A stretch of DNA of 64,000 nucleotides from Coxiella endosymbiont of Amblyomma americanum. GTDB taxonomy: Bacteria; Pseudomonadota; Gammaproteobacteria; Coxiellales; Coxiellaceae. Shown in pieces: positions 44,109-53,886 of the stretch. How positions within the stretch are numbered: position 1 is the stretch's first letter; each line of letters begins with the position of its first letter. Location of the stretch: the NCBI RefSeq assembly GCF_000815025.1, contig NZ_CP007541.1:62001-126000 (forward strand), in the 5' to 3' direction. The notes under the pieces were generated by a model, which saw nothing but the letters and a program-made list of their open reading frames with translations, was not told where the DNA came from and ran no database searches. The position numbers and the translations under genes are program-made.

Positions 44109-45791
44109 TCAGTTAATTATTTCTTCAAGCTCTTGCTTCTTTAAAAGCTGCAATGTTTTTTCTTTTTCTATTTGATTTTTGAGCCGTTGAATGGCATCTT
44201 GAAGTTCAACAGCTAAATTATCGATTGATAAACGAGATCCTTCGAACAAACGACGTCCAACTAAATCCGCGATTAATTGACGTTCTTGAGAATTAATCCA
44301 TAAGCCGAGTAATTCAGCAGTTGATTTGATTTGTTTTTCTTTCAAAAATTTAATAACTTTAACAAGCAATTGCGTATCTGGTCCATTACTAATGGCGTCA
44401 ACATCCTTCAAAGCTAGATTAACTAGTGACGGTGTTTGAGCTAAAATAGATATCGCATGATGAGCTAAAGAAAGTATTTGAGAAAATAAACGATAATATC
44501 TAGTTTCTTTCTTTGAATTATCTTCGACAAGCGAATAAATTTCACTGAGTTCAATCGATAAATATTTGGCGAGTTTATCAATAAGAAGTTGATAAAATAA
44601 GCCTTTCGGCATTTTGCTAAGGTGTTCCAGAGCCTTTTTAGCAAAATGAATTTTATTAGCGATAGAATATAATGGAATTTCTCTTTTTAGAAGATCAAAG
44701 AATACATCACTCAAAGATAGGGCTGCTTTTATTCTTTCCTCAAAGGCATGTTTACCTATCTTTCGAATTAAGCTATCAGGATCTTCTCCTTCAGGTAAAA
44801 ACAGGAAGCGAATGTCGATACCATTGTGCATTAATGGTAGACTTTCTGTGATGGCTTGCCAAATAGCTTTTCGTCCAGCGCTGTCGCCGTCAAAACAATA
44901 AATGATTTCATTGGTGTATTTGAGTAACTTTTTTAAATGTTTAGCATTAGTGGACGTACCTAGTATGGCAACAGCATAAGTAATTTGATGTTGATGCAGT
45001 GCAATAACATCCATGTAGCCTTCTACAATTAAAAATTTTGGTAGATTAGTCTGTTTCTTATTGGCTTCGTATAATCCATACAATTCATTACTTTTATGAA
45101 AGATTGGAGTTTCCGGTGAATTCATATATTTAGGCTGATCGTGTCTGCTTATGGCTCGTCCTCCAAAAGCAATGACACGACCTTTAATATCACGAATAGG
45201 AAAGATGATACGATGACGGAAACGATCGAAGTAAAAATGATTTTTCTTAATAAGTAGTCCATTTATAATAAGTTGATTTTTAACTGTAGGATGTTCGGCA
45301 AATGTCTTTAAATTCTCCCAACTTAAAGGTGCATATCCAAGAGCAAATTGTTTGGCGATCTGGCCTGTAAGTTTGCGTGTTTTTAAATAGTTAATGGCAA
45401 TAGGCGAACGTTTTAATTGCTGTCGATAATAACGGGCAATTTTTGACAAAAGATCAGAAAAATTTTTCAGTTCAAATGATACCGATGGATGGATTGTTAT
45501 TGGAACCTTGAGGCCAATTTTAGAAGATAACTCTTTGATAATTTCGATAAATTCAGTGCGATCAAACATCATTAAAAAATTAATAGCATTTCCACTCGCT
45601 CCACACCCAAAACAATAATAAAATTGTTTTGTAGGACTAACAGTAAAAGATGGTGTTTTTTCATTATGAAAAGGGCAGAGTCCTAAATAATTAGGACCTT
45701 TTTTTTTTAAATTTACGCGTGACTGAATTAACTCCACAATGTCAACACAGGATAATAAATCTTGAATAAAAGATTGTGGGACATGTCGCAT
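44109..45791 (-). CDS. dnaG: DNA primase
   Basis: Makes RNA primers at the fork. 560 residues against 581 in E. coli. The N-terminal CHC2 zinc motif (CPFHNEKTPSF and CFGCGASG), the Toprim domain from LIVEGYMDVIALHQ with CFDGDSAGRKA, and a C-terminal DnaB-binding region ending in a coiled segment are all visible. It lies between rpsU and rpoD with gaps of 193 and 181 nt. Confidence 0.97.
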   Translation of the reverse strand: MRHVPQSFIQDLLSCVDIVELIQSRVNLKKKGPNYLGLCPFHNEKTPSFTVSPTKQFYYCFGCGASGNAINFLMMFDRTEFIEIIKELSSKIGLKVPITIHPSVSFELKNFSDLLSKIARYYRQQLKRSPIAINYLKTRKLTGQIAKQFALGYAPLSWENLKTFAEHPTVKNQLIINGLLIKKNHFYFDRFRHRIIFPIRDIKGRVIAFGGRAISRHDQPKYMNSPETPIFHKSNELYGLYEANKKQTNLPKFLIVEGYMDVIALHQHQITYAVAILGTSTNAKHLKKLLKYTNEIIYCFDGDSAGRKAIWQAITESLPLMHNGIDIRFLFLPEGEDPDSLIRKIGKHAFEERIKAALSLSDVFFDLLKREIPLYSIANKIHFAKKALEHLSKMPKGLFYQLLIDKLAKYLSIELSEIYSLVEDNSKKETRYYRLFSQILSLAHHAISILAQTPSLVNLALKDVDAISNGPDTQLLVKVIKFLKEKQIKSTAELLGLWINSQERQLIADLVGRRLFEGSRLSIDNLAVELQDAIQRLKNQIEKEKTLQLLKKQELEEIIN

Positions 45792-45984
45792 AATACTTTT
45801 TTCTAGATCTAATTATATTAAAAATCATTTTCTATGGGAAAGTTTTAACACAACACAATGGGAAAGTGCAAACGGATGTTTTCAATAACAAGGAAAAGAA
45901 AAATTTATATTCGTAAGGATTTATTATCTATATTATGAGATCTTTTTATTATTTTTATCACTGTGTCATTATAAATCAATATTA

Positions 45985-46221
45985 TTACGACCACATCAGG
46001 TGTCGCGTTCTTTCACGTTCCATTGCCTCTCTTTCTTTTTGCATTTTCTTTATGTAAAGTTTAACAGCAGCGGCCCGTTTTCGTTTTCTTTTACTCGTTG
46101 GTTTCTCGTAGTATTCAATTTGACGTAACTTACTAAGAATTCCAGCTTTTTCGCACGCTCGCTTAAAACGTCGCATAGCGACGTCGAAAGCACTGTTTTC
46201 AGGTACCGTTATCATCGGCAT
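45985..46221 (-). CDS. rpsU: 30S ribosomal protein S21
   Basis: A small basic ribosomal protein that helps initiation near the anti-Shine-Dalgarno helix. 78 residues against 71 in E. coli. Family sequence is clear: [26 protein letters not shown] and [17 protein letters not shown]. It heads the classical macromolecular synthesis operon rpsU-dnaG-rpoD that couples translation, replication and transcription. Confidence 0.96.
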   Translation of the reverse strand: MPMITVPENSAFDVAMRRFKRACEKAGILSKLRQIEYYEKPTSKRKRKRAAAVKLYIKKMQKEREAMERERTRHLMWS

Positions 46222-46719
46222 TTTCTATAATCCTCAAAACCGCTCATGATAATAGATTTTAAAAAAGAATACAATCTCGGATTGTTCTAGAATTTTTTTA
46301 AGTTCGAATAAAGCGGATGAAATGAGAGGACTGGTAAACATCATGCGAATTAAATCTAAAATTGGAGAACATAGAAGCTATTAAAGATCTCTGTGGTATT
46401 ATTCATAGATAATATTTTCATGTTAAAAAAGGAAAGGACGATTACAGTATTATAAATATATCTTCTAGTCAAAAGACCTATATATCGGAGTAGTTTTTTA
46501 TAAAAGATTTTAGCTATATCAATCTGTAAATAACTTTGATTTAAGAAGAGAACGCTTCGTGTTTTATCTTATTTTCTTTTATACTTTTTGGCCCTGTGGT
46601 ATACCGATGAATAAAATAGGTTAAGGAGAAATGGCGGTGGAGTGGCAATAAAAAATTCCTCGTAATGAAAAAATTAGTTGCTCCGTGAATTTTAAAACTA
46701 TTATGTTGTTGAAAATAAT
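46222..46719. other. Long gap between rpsU and nhaA
   Basis: About 500 nt and no gene. In many gammaproteobacteria tsaD lies divergent from rpsU; nothing resembling it is seen. A short, GC-richer stretch at 46621-46651 has AAGGAG followed by ATG and only six codons before TAA, which looks like a leftover gene start or a leader peptide. Promoters for rpsU and nhaA should lie here. Confidence 0.4.
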
Positions 46720-47940
46720 TTGAAATACCAAATTCTGCATAAATCTCCTAAAATAGTATCTAAAGGTAGTATTATTCTCTTTATTTCTGCTGTTTTGGCT
46801 TTAATACTTGATAATACATCATGGTGTGTTTATTACGAAACCCTATTTAATTCACCATTAAGCGTTCAGCTAGGTGCACTACAATTATCCAGGTCTTTAC
46901 TATTTTGGATTAACAGTGGATTAATGACTGTTTATTTCTTACTAATAGGGTTAGAAATTAAACGAGAGATATTATATGGAAAGCTTAAGAGCTTTTCAAA
47001 AGTGTTTTTACCTGTAATAGCAGGACTTGGAGGAATACTTGTTCCTATTATAATCTACATTGCTTTTAACTGGAAAAATACCCTCTCTTTAAGAGGATGG
47101 GCGATTCCTACTGCCACTGATATTGCATTTTCATTAGGTATGTTATCTTTGGCAGGTAATCGTTTGCCTATCAACTTAAAAATATTTTTAACGACATTAG
47201 CAGTTTTTGATGACATTGGTTCAATTTTTATTATTGCCATTTTTTATACGCATCATTTTTCTTTAATTTTCTTGCTAAGCGCAGGATGTTTTTTAGGGTT
47301 ATTGATTTTACTAAATCGATTACATGTGACAATGACTACAATTTATATCCTAGTTGGTATTATATTATGGATTTGTGTTTTAGAATCTGGAATTCACGCT
47401 ACTTTAGTGGGTATTATTGTAGCTTTTACAATCCCGGTTTGTAATCGGAAAGATCGTCAAGTTTCTTCATTACATAATTTAGAGCGAGTATTACAACCAT
47501 GGGTAACGTTTGGAGTATTACCAATATTTGCTTTTGCAAATTCCGGCATTTCTCTTACACGCATAGGATTAGAAAGTTTATTTAGTCCTATTACATTAGG
47601 CATTGCCTTAGGTTTATTTCTTGGAAAACAAATTGGAATTTGTTTGGCTTATTCGCTTGGAATTAAAGCTTTCAGTTGGATTCAACCTATATCATTATTC
47701 CATAAAAAAGATAACATTGATTGGCGTTTTCTCTATGGAACAAGCGTAATAGCAGGTATGGGATTTACCATGAGCTTACTCATTAGTACTATAGCATTTG
47801 GTGACATTGGGCAAAGTTACTCCAGCATGGCACGATTAGGGGTTATTATTGGTTCTTCATTGTCCGGGATATTTGGTTATTTAATTTTAAGCCTTTCTTC
47901 TTATCGTGAATATTCCTCTTTTAAGAAATTAGAAAGTTAA
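46720..47940 (+). CDS. nhaA: Na+/H+ antiporter NhaA
   Basis: Inner-membrane electrogenic sodium/proton exchanger. 406 residues with about 12 hydrophobic segments; E. coli NhaA has 388. The functional core is present: IGLEIKREILYGKL, ATDIAFSLGMLSLAGNRLP, and the paired Asp in AVFDDIGSIFIIA, plus GFTMSLLISTIAF near the end. Start is TTG at 46720 since an upstream ATG is in another frame. It stands alone on the plus strand; a role in pH and salt balance is expected from the family. Confidence 0.95.
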   Translation: MKYQILHKSPKIVSKGSIILFISAVLALILDNTSWCVYYETLFNSPLSVQLGALQLSRSLLFWINSGLMTVYFLLIGLEIKREILYGKLKSFSKVFLPVIAGLGGILVPIIIYIAFNWKNTLSLRGWAIPTATDIAFSLGMLSLAGNRLPINLKIFLTTLAVFDDIGSIFIIAIFYTHHFSLIFLLSAGCFLGLLILLNRLHVTMTTIYILVGIILWICVLESGIHATLVGIIVAFTIPVCNRKDRQVSSLHNLERVLQPWVTFGVLPIFAFANSGISLTRIGLESLFSPITLGIALGLFLGKQIGICLAYSLGIKAFSWIQPISLFHKKDNIDWRFLYGTSVIAGMGFTMSLLISTIAFGDIGQSYSSMARLGVIIGSSLSGIFGYLILSLSSYREYSSFKKLES

Positions 47941-48101
47941 TTAATGGATGAAATATTCTATAAGATAAAGTTATTTTCGTATTTTTTATAAAAAATTAAG
48001 ACGATTATTAATCTTATTTGTTAACATGAGATACTCAAATTACATATTTTTTTGCGTAATGCAGTTAAAAGATTAAAAATCAAAATATTTAAAATATTTA
48101 A

Positions 48102-49127
48102 TCAATCTTTAATAGAAAGAGTTGTTTGAGAAGAGTGAGAAGGGAAGGATACGGATAATTTATTAAAATGATGGTAAGCTTTTTCTGTAGCCATACGGCC
48201 TCTAGGTGTACGAAAGATGAGGCCTTCTTGAATTAAATAGGGTTCAACAACGTCTTCTATAGTTTCTCGTTCTTCACAAATAGCTGTCGCAAGATTTGCG
48301 ATTCCAACTGGACCACCTTGAAATTTTTCAATAATGAAATACAGCAATTTTTGATCAATCAAATCTAAGCCAAGAGCATCAACATTTAATAAATTGAGAG
48401 CTTTTTTAGCAATATTTTCAGTGATAACTGTAGAAGATTGAACTTCTGCAAAGTCACGCACTCGACGAAGCAATCGATTTGCAATACGAGGAGTACCTTT
48501 CGAGCGACAAGCAATTTCTTTAGCACCATTTTCTTCTATAGATGCTCCTAACATTTTAGCTGATCTTTTTACGATACGCACTAAATCATTAGTGCAGTAA
48601 AATTCCAGACGCTGTACAATCCCAAAGCGATCACGCAAAGGAGAAGTTAATAATCCAACACGGGTAGTAGCACCAACTAAAGTAAAAGGTGGTAAATCTA
48701 ATTTTATTGAACGAGCCGAAGGTCCTTCACCAATGATAATATCCAATTGAAAATCTTCTAGAGCGGGGTATAGTATTTCTTCAATGGTTGGATTTAACCG
48801 ATGAATTTCATCAATGAATAATACATCGTGTGGTTCAAGGTTTGTAAGTAGAGCAGCTAAATCACCTGCTTTTTCTAGTACTGGTCCTGAAGTTTGTTTC
48901 AAACTTGCCTGCATTTCACGAGCAATAATATGTGCTAATGTTGTTTTTCCCAATCCAGGTGGCCCAAAAATTAAAACATGATCTAATGTTTCTTTTCGTT
49001 TAATTGCTGCGCGAATAAAAATATCCATCTGTTTTTGTACAGATGTTTGCCCTATATATTCACTTAATCTACGTGGACGGGAGACGAAATTTTCTACCGT
49101 ATTTACGCTCTCAACTTGATTGATCAT
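48102..49127 (-). CDS. ruvB: Holliday junction ATPase RuvB
   Basis: AAA+ motor of branch migration. The ATG at 49125-49127 gives 341 residues (E. coli 336); a TTG five codons upstream is possible. Walker A is [12 protein letters not shown], Walker [10 protein letters not shown], sensor 1 [10 protein letters not shown], the arginine finger lies in SPLRDRFG, and the C-terminal winged helix ends with [12 protein letters not shown]. It follows ruvA with a 21-nt gap. Confidence 0.97.
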   Translation of the reverse strand: MINQVESVNTVENFVSRPRRLSEYIGQTSVQKQMDIFIRAAIKRKETLDHVLIFGPPGLGKTTLAHIIAREMQASLKQTSGPVLEKAGDLAALLTNLEPHDVLFIDEIHRLNPTIEEILYPALEDFQLDIIIGEGPSARSIKLDLPPFTLVGATTRVGLLTSPLRDRFGIVQRLEFYCTNDLVRIVKRSAKMLGASIEENGAKEIACRSKGTPRIANRLLRRVRDFAEVQSSTVITENIAKKALNLLNVDALGLDLIDQKLLYFIIEKFQGGPVGIANLATAICEERETIEDVVEPYLIQEGLIFRTPRGRMATEKAYHHFNKLSVSFPSHSSQTTLSIKD

Positions 49128-49148
49128 ATAGTATTTATGCAATAAACT

Positions 49149-49760
49149 TCATTTTGCATTATCAGAATTATATTTTAATGCTTGACGAATCAAATCTTCA
49201 CGAGTCGATCCAGATTTCTGCACAGCTTCTATGGAGCGTTGAGCTTCTTTTGGTTTATAGCCCAATGCAATTAAAGCACCGACAGCATCTTGAGCTATTT
49301 GAGTAAATGACGCATTGGTTATACTAGACGAAATAGCATCTGACTGCCAGCTTTTTAAAACACTTTTTGTTTCAATTAGTAAACGTTCTGCTATTTTTTG
49401 ACTAATTCCTGGAATATTTCCCAATTGTTGGGTATTTTTATCGATAACACAACGCAAAAGTTCATTTACACTCATATTAGATAAAATTGTTAGTGCTAAT
49501 TTAGGTCCAATACCGTTTACTTTAATTAATACACGAAACAGATGACGATCATTTGCATTGTGAAATCCGTACAGAATATGCGCGTCTTTTCGCACAATAA
49601 AGTGAGTATGGAGAATTATTTCCTGACCTATATTAGGAAGGCGTTTCAATGTTGAAGAAGGGACTATAACTTCATAACCTATTCCTCCACTTACTTCAAG
49701 TAATAAGTGATATGGAGTTTTTTCAAGAATTTTTCCACGAAGTTGTCCAATCATTTTCAT
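49149..49760 (-). CDS. ruvA: Holliday junction-binding protein RuvA
   Basis: A tetramer that holds the four-way junction for RuvB. 203 residues, equal to E. coli. Domain I (OB fold, MIGQLRGKILEKTPYHLLLEV), domain II with two helix-hairpin-helix motifs (LIKVNGIGPKLALTILS and LGNIPGISQKIAERLLIE) and the mobile domain III (DAVGALIALGYKPKEAQRSI) can all be read. It lies between ruvC and ruvB. Confidence 0.97.
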   Translation of the reverse strand: MKMIGQLRGKILEKTPYHLLLEVSGGIGYEVIVPSSTLKRLPNIGQEIILHTHFIVRKDAHILYGFHNANDRHLFRVLIKVNGIGPKLALTILSNMSVNELLRCVIDKNTQQLGNIPGISQKIAERLLIETKSVLKSWQSDAISSSITNASFTQIAQDAVGALIALGYKPKEAQRSIEAVQKSGSTREDLIRQALKYNSDNAK

Positions 49761-49836
49761 TATCCTATTTATTCTTAATTATACTCAGAAAACTCACTTT
49801 AATTAAATAATCTAAAAATTAATCAAAGAGAAATTC

Positions 49837-50340
49837 TTACGTACCAACGTCTTGCCTAAAAGGAACATTGATTGCATGACAAATGGCAATTGCCAACGCG
49901 TCAGCTGCATCTGTCTTTGGTGTTTTTTCTAATTTTAGAAGTATTTGCACCATATATTGTACTTGTGTTTTTGTAGCTGCCCCATAACCTACAACAGCTT
50001 TTTTAATTTGACGAGCACTGTATTCAGCTACAGGGAGAGTATAAACGGCTGCTGTGGCTGATAACGCAACCCCACGAGCTTCTCCTAATTGTAGAGCTGA
50101 CTTATGATTTTGAAAAGTGAATATCGCTTCTATAGCAGCTTCATTAGGTTGATAGGTAGCAATAATATTACGTAATCTTTCTTCAATTTGGTAAAGTCTA
50201 CTGTTTAACGATTTAGATTGAGGTGCGATTTGCCCAGATATTATGCAGCTCTGTTGAGAATTTTGAGACCATATAACTCCGTAACCAGTAATACGTGATC
50301 CTGGATCAATACCGATTATGATTCGTTTTTTATTTGGCAT
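49837..50340 (-). CDS. ruvC: Holliday junction resolvase RuvC
   Basis: Endonuclease cutting Holliday junctions. The ATG at 50338-50340 gives 167 residues (E. coli 173) and the proper start MPNKKRIIIGIDPGSRITGYG; 11 codons upstream are not conserved. The four acidic residues lie in GIDPG, EAIFTFQNH, and KTDAADALAIAICH. In Coxiella and E. coli yebC is found by ruvC; here 215 nt without a gene separate it from aspS. Confidence 0.95.
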   Translation of the reverse strand: MPNKKRIIIGIDPGSRITGYGVIWSQNSQQSCIISGQIAPQSKSLNSRLYQIEERLRNIIATYQPNEAAIEAIFTFQNHKSALQLGEARGVALSATAAVYTLPVAEYSARQIKKAVVGYGAATKTQVQYMVQILLKLEKTPKTDAADALAIAICHAINVPFRQDVGT

Positions 50341-50555
50341 CTTTTCATCTAATCCATCTTTATTTAATTTCAATAATTAACACGCTGTGTTTCATCTTCT
50401 AATAAAGAAACCTGATCAACGATCATATATCGCGAATTAACAGAGTTGTTAATTTGTCAATTAGGCGACGTGTTTTATTTGAATTAATAATTAAGTGTTT
50501 TTCAATCCTAGATTTTAATATCTTTCTGAGTTTTTACTAAGTTTAATTGCTTTTT

Positions 50556-52328
50556 TTATTTTGCTTTTAGTCCTAAAATTTCTAACTGCTGCATTGTAAC
50601 GAGAGAAGGAGCATTTGTTACAGGACAATGCGCTGTCTGAGTTTTTGGAAAAGCAATGACATCACGAATAGAAGCAGAGCCGGTCATAATAGCTATTAAT
50701 CTGTCTAATCCAATGGCAATTCCCCCGATAGGGGGACATCCAAATTGTAATGCCATTAGCAAATGTCCAAATTGTATTTTTGCTATTTCTTTTGAAATAC
50801 CTAGGATTTTCAATACCGCATATTGCATATCTATATTGTTAATGCGTATTGAGCCCCCGCCTATTTCGTTCCCATTTAGTACTATATCGTAAGCCCGTGA
50901 GAGCGATGTTTCGGGATTATTAATAATTTTGATTGGATCAACGTCTTTTGGAGCTGTGAATAAATGATGTAACGCTCGCCAACTTTCGGAATTCGTATAT
51001 TCAAACATTGGAAAATCTACTATCCATAGTGGTTTCCATGTCCCTAAATGTAAATGATAATCTGTACATAGTCGCTCACGTAAAGCATTTAATGAGGTGT
51101 TGACTATTTTTTCTTCGACGTCAGCACAAAGAACAATTAAGTCGCCATTTTTTGCTTGTGTGCGAAGTAAAAGTTCAGAAACTATTTTATCTGACAAGAA
51201 TCTTAGAATAGGTGACTGGAGTTCTTTGCAATCTCGAGTGATATTTTTAACCTTAATATAAGTTAGCCCTGCAGCACCATAAGCAGTATTTATAAATTTC
51301 GTATAATCGTTAATAGCTTTTCTCGTCATTAATGATGTTCCTTTTGGTAACACAAGAGCTACTACACGTCCACGTAAACTATTAGCTGGTTCTTTTAAAA
51401 ATTTGTATTCAACGGTTTTCATTAGGTCTTTAATATCGATAAATCTTAAAGGATTGCGAAGATCAGGTTTGTCCGTGCCATAATATTTCATTGCTTCTGC
51501 ATAAGTCATTCGCGGAAAAGGATTAGGTAAATTCACTCCTAAAAATTTGGAAAATAAATAACAAATTAGTTCTTCTATTAGATCCTGTATACCTTTCTCT
51601 TCTACAAAAGCCATTTCTAAGTCAAGCTGAGTAAACTCCGGTTGTCGGTCAGTTCGTAGATCTTCGTCTCGAAAGCAGCGGGCAATTTGATAATACCGAT
51701 CAAAACCTGCAATCATCAACATTTCTTTGAAGATTTGTGGAGATTGAGGTAACGCAAAAAAATGATTGTGATGAGCGCGACTAGGAACAAGATAATCACG
51801 CGCGCCCTCTGGCATAGATCTTGTCAACATAGGGGTTTCTATATCTAAAAATCCACGCTCATCTAAAAAATGACGAATTTCTCGAATAATATAAGAACGC
51901 ATTTTAAGGCGATAAGCCATGTCAGACCGACGCAAGTCAAGATAGCGATATTTTAATCTTATTTCTTCATTTATTACTTCTCGACTTTCGTAAATGTTAA
52001 AAGGTAAAGGTTGAGACTTATTTAATAAAATTATGCGTGTTGCTAATATCTCAATTTTACCAGAAATTATTTTTTGATTGGACGTTCCTGTTGGTCGTTG
52101 TCGAACTACTCCTTTAACACTAATAACATATTCGTTACGTAAATCTTCTGCAATATGAAAAACTGATGGTTTATTTGGCTCACAAACAATTTGCACCAGT
52201 CCTTCGGAGTCACGCAAGTCAATAAAAATTAATTGCCCATGATCCCGACGGCGATGTATCCAACCTGCAAGAATGACGGTTTGACCAATCAATTCTAAAT
52301 TGATATTATTGGTATAATGCGTACGCAC
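50556..52328 (-). CDS. aspS: Aspartyl-tRNA synthetase
   Basis: 590 residues, identical in length to E. coli AspRS. The N-terminal OB anticodon domain ([19 protein letters not shown]), motif 1 region ([25 protein letters not shown]), motif 2 ([21 protein letters not shown]), the bacterial GAD insert and motif 3 ([13 protein letters not shown]) are present. Whether it is discriminating or also charges tRNA-Asn cannot be told from sequence by eye. Confidence 0.98.
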   Translation of the reverse strand: MRTHYTNNINLELIGQTVILAGWIHRRRDHGQLIFIDLRDSEGLVQIVCEPNKPSVFHIAEDLRNEYVISVKGVVRQRPTGTSNQKIISGKIEILATRIILLNKSQPLPFNIYESREVINEEIRLKYRYLDLRRSDMAYRLKMRSYIIREIRHFLDERGFLDIETPMLTRSMPEGARDYLVPSRAHHNHFFALPQSPQIFKEMLMIAGFDRYYQIARCFRDEDLRTDRQPEFTQLDLEMAFVEEKGIQDLIEELICYLFSKFLGVNLPNPFPRMTYAEAMKYYGTDKPDLRNPLRFIDIKDLMKTVEYKFLKEPANSLRGRVVALVLPKGTSLMTRKAINDYTKFINTAYGAAGLTYIKVKNITRDCKELQSPILRFLSDKIVSELLLRTQAKNGDLIVLCADVEEKIVNTSLNALRERLCTDYHLHLGTWKPLWIVDFPMFEYTNSESWRALHHLFTAPKDVDPIKIINNPETSLSRAYDIVLNGNEIGGGSIRINNIDMQYAVLKILGISKEIAKIQFGHLLMALQFGCPPIGGIAIGLDRLIAIMTGSASIRDVIAFPKTQTAHCPVTNAPSLVTMQQLEILGLKAK

Positions 52329-52525
52329 AACTCTCCTGCATTAACGCGAATTTTAGCTTCTTTAGTAGTTTCTATACTGAGCAATACGAAGAACAATATA
52401 TTGTCAAATGCAATTCATTAATATACTTTCCTATGTTTCTTGGAAATTCATAAAATCATTTACCAGTTTATTAAGAAAATTTTGACAATTTAACATTGTG
52501 ATGTATCTATATAAAAGATGTGTTG

Positions 52526-53767
52526 TCATTCGTCCCATCTTAACGTTCCCCCAGTTTGATATTCAGTTACACGAGTTTCAAAAAAATTTTTTTCTTTTTT
52601 AAGATCTGCCATTTCACTCATCCATGGAAAAGTATTTTTAGCATTGCGAAATTGTTCTGGTAATCCAATTTGAGTAAAACGGTGGTTGGCAATATATTGA
52701 AGATAGTCCCTAAACATTTCAGAGTTTAGTCCTAAAATGCCTCGTGGCATAGTATCTTTAGCATATTGATATTCAAGATTTACTCCTTCAAGAATCATTG
52801 TAATAATCTCTTCTTGAAAATCTTTTGTCCATAAATGCGGATTTTCAATTTTAATTTGATTAATTATATCAACTCCAAAATTCACATGCATTGATTCATC
52901 GCGCAAAATGTATTGAAATTGTTCCAAAGTACCAGTCATTTTACCACTGCGTCCTATTGCCAAAATTTGGGTAAAACCTACGTAGAAAAACAATCCTTCA
53001 AAAACTACGTAGAACGCAATTAAATCCCTCATCAAACGACGGTCGTTTTTTAGAGTACCAGTTTTAAAATTTGGATCTGAAAGACTTTTCGTAAAAGGTA
53101 AAGCCCATGCAGATTTCTTAGATACTGCCGGTAATTCCCGATACATATTAAAAATTTCAGACTCATCTAGTCCTAAGCTTTCAATAATGTGTTGGTAAGC
53201 ATGTGTATGTAATGCTTCTTCAAACGCTTGACGCAACAGATATTGACGACATTCAGGATTGGTGATATGCCGATATATTGCTAATACCAAGTTGTTAGCT
53301 ACTAAAGAATCTGCAGTTGAGAAGAATCCAAGACTTCGTTTTACAATCATACGTTCGTCTGTAGTTAACCCGTTATAATCTTTCCACAAAGCGATATCTG
53401 CTGTCATATTGATTTCATTTGGCATCCAGTGATTAGCACAACTAGATAAATATTTTTGCCATGCCCATTTGTATTTAAATGGAACTAATTGATTAAGGTC
53501 AGCGCAGCAATTTATAATTTTTTTATCATCTACTTGGATACGCGCCGCTCCTATTGCGATTTGTTCTAATCCTATTTTCTTATCATAAGAAGTAGTGTTT
53601 TTAGATACCTCAATATCATCCTCACCTTTTGTATTGTTGTATTCTTTTTTAAAAGAAGAAGATTGCTTATTCTTCATTAGTTTTTTAGTATCATCGTTTA
53701 TCAAAGTATTTCGATTATGACAGTCGTTCCAGTTTGGAGAACTATTTGTTTCCTGGCGGTTTGACAT
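52526..53767 (-). CDS. nrdB: Ribonucleotide reductase class I, beta subunit
   Basis: Houses the di-iron/tyrosyl radical cofactor. The ATG at 53765-53767 gives 413 residues, with AAGGAG 11 nt upstream. The first 65 or so residues are Asn/Ser/Lys-rich, low in complexity and unlike the core, which begins near [13 protein letters not shown]. Metal ligands are visible in [23 protein letters not shown] and [10 protein letters not shown]. In EEALHTHAY the Tyr four residues after His matches the radical Tyr of class Ia, unlike the Phe of chlamydial class Ic. Confidence 0.95.
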   Translation of the reverse strand: MSNRQETNSSPNWNDCHNRNTLINDDTKKLMKNKQSSSFKKEYNNTKGEDDIEVSKNTTSYDKKIGLEQIAIGAARIQVDDKKIINCCADLNQLVPFKYKWAWQKYLSSCANHWMPNEINMTADIALWKDYNGLTTDERMIVKRSLGFFSTADSLVANNLVLAIYRHITNPECRQYLLRQAFEEALHTHAYQHIIESLGLDESEIFNMYRELPAVSKKSAWALPFTKSLSDPNFKTGTLKNDRRLMRDLIAFYVVFEGLFFYVGFTQILAIGRSGKMTGTLEQFQYILRDESMHVNFGVDIINQIKIENPHLWTKDFQEEIITMILEGVNLEYQYAKDTMPRGILGLNSEMFRDYLQYIANHRFTQIGLPEQFRNAKNTFPWMSEMADLKKEKNFFETRVTEYQTGGTLRWDE

Positions 53768-53886
53768 ACCTGCTTCCACTCCTTAATTTGAATTTCAATC
53801 ACTCTAGAAAAGAGATTCTAGTCGTTCATTGTCTTTTACTCAAATTTTTTTCGATTTACGGTAATTGTGAGTAAGATTTTTCATTG

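Noticed and set aside
52526-53767. Class Ic (Phe-type) ribonucleotide reductase like that of Chlamydia
   Set aside because: The position four residues after the ligand His is Tyr (EEALHTHAY), which fits a tyrosyl-radical enzyme.
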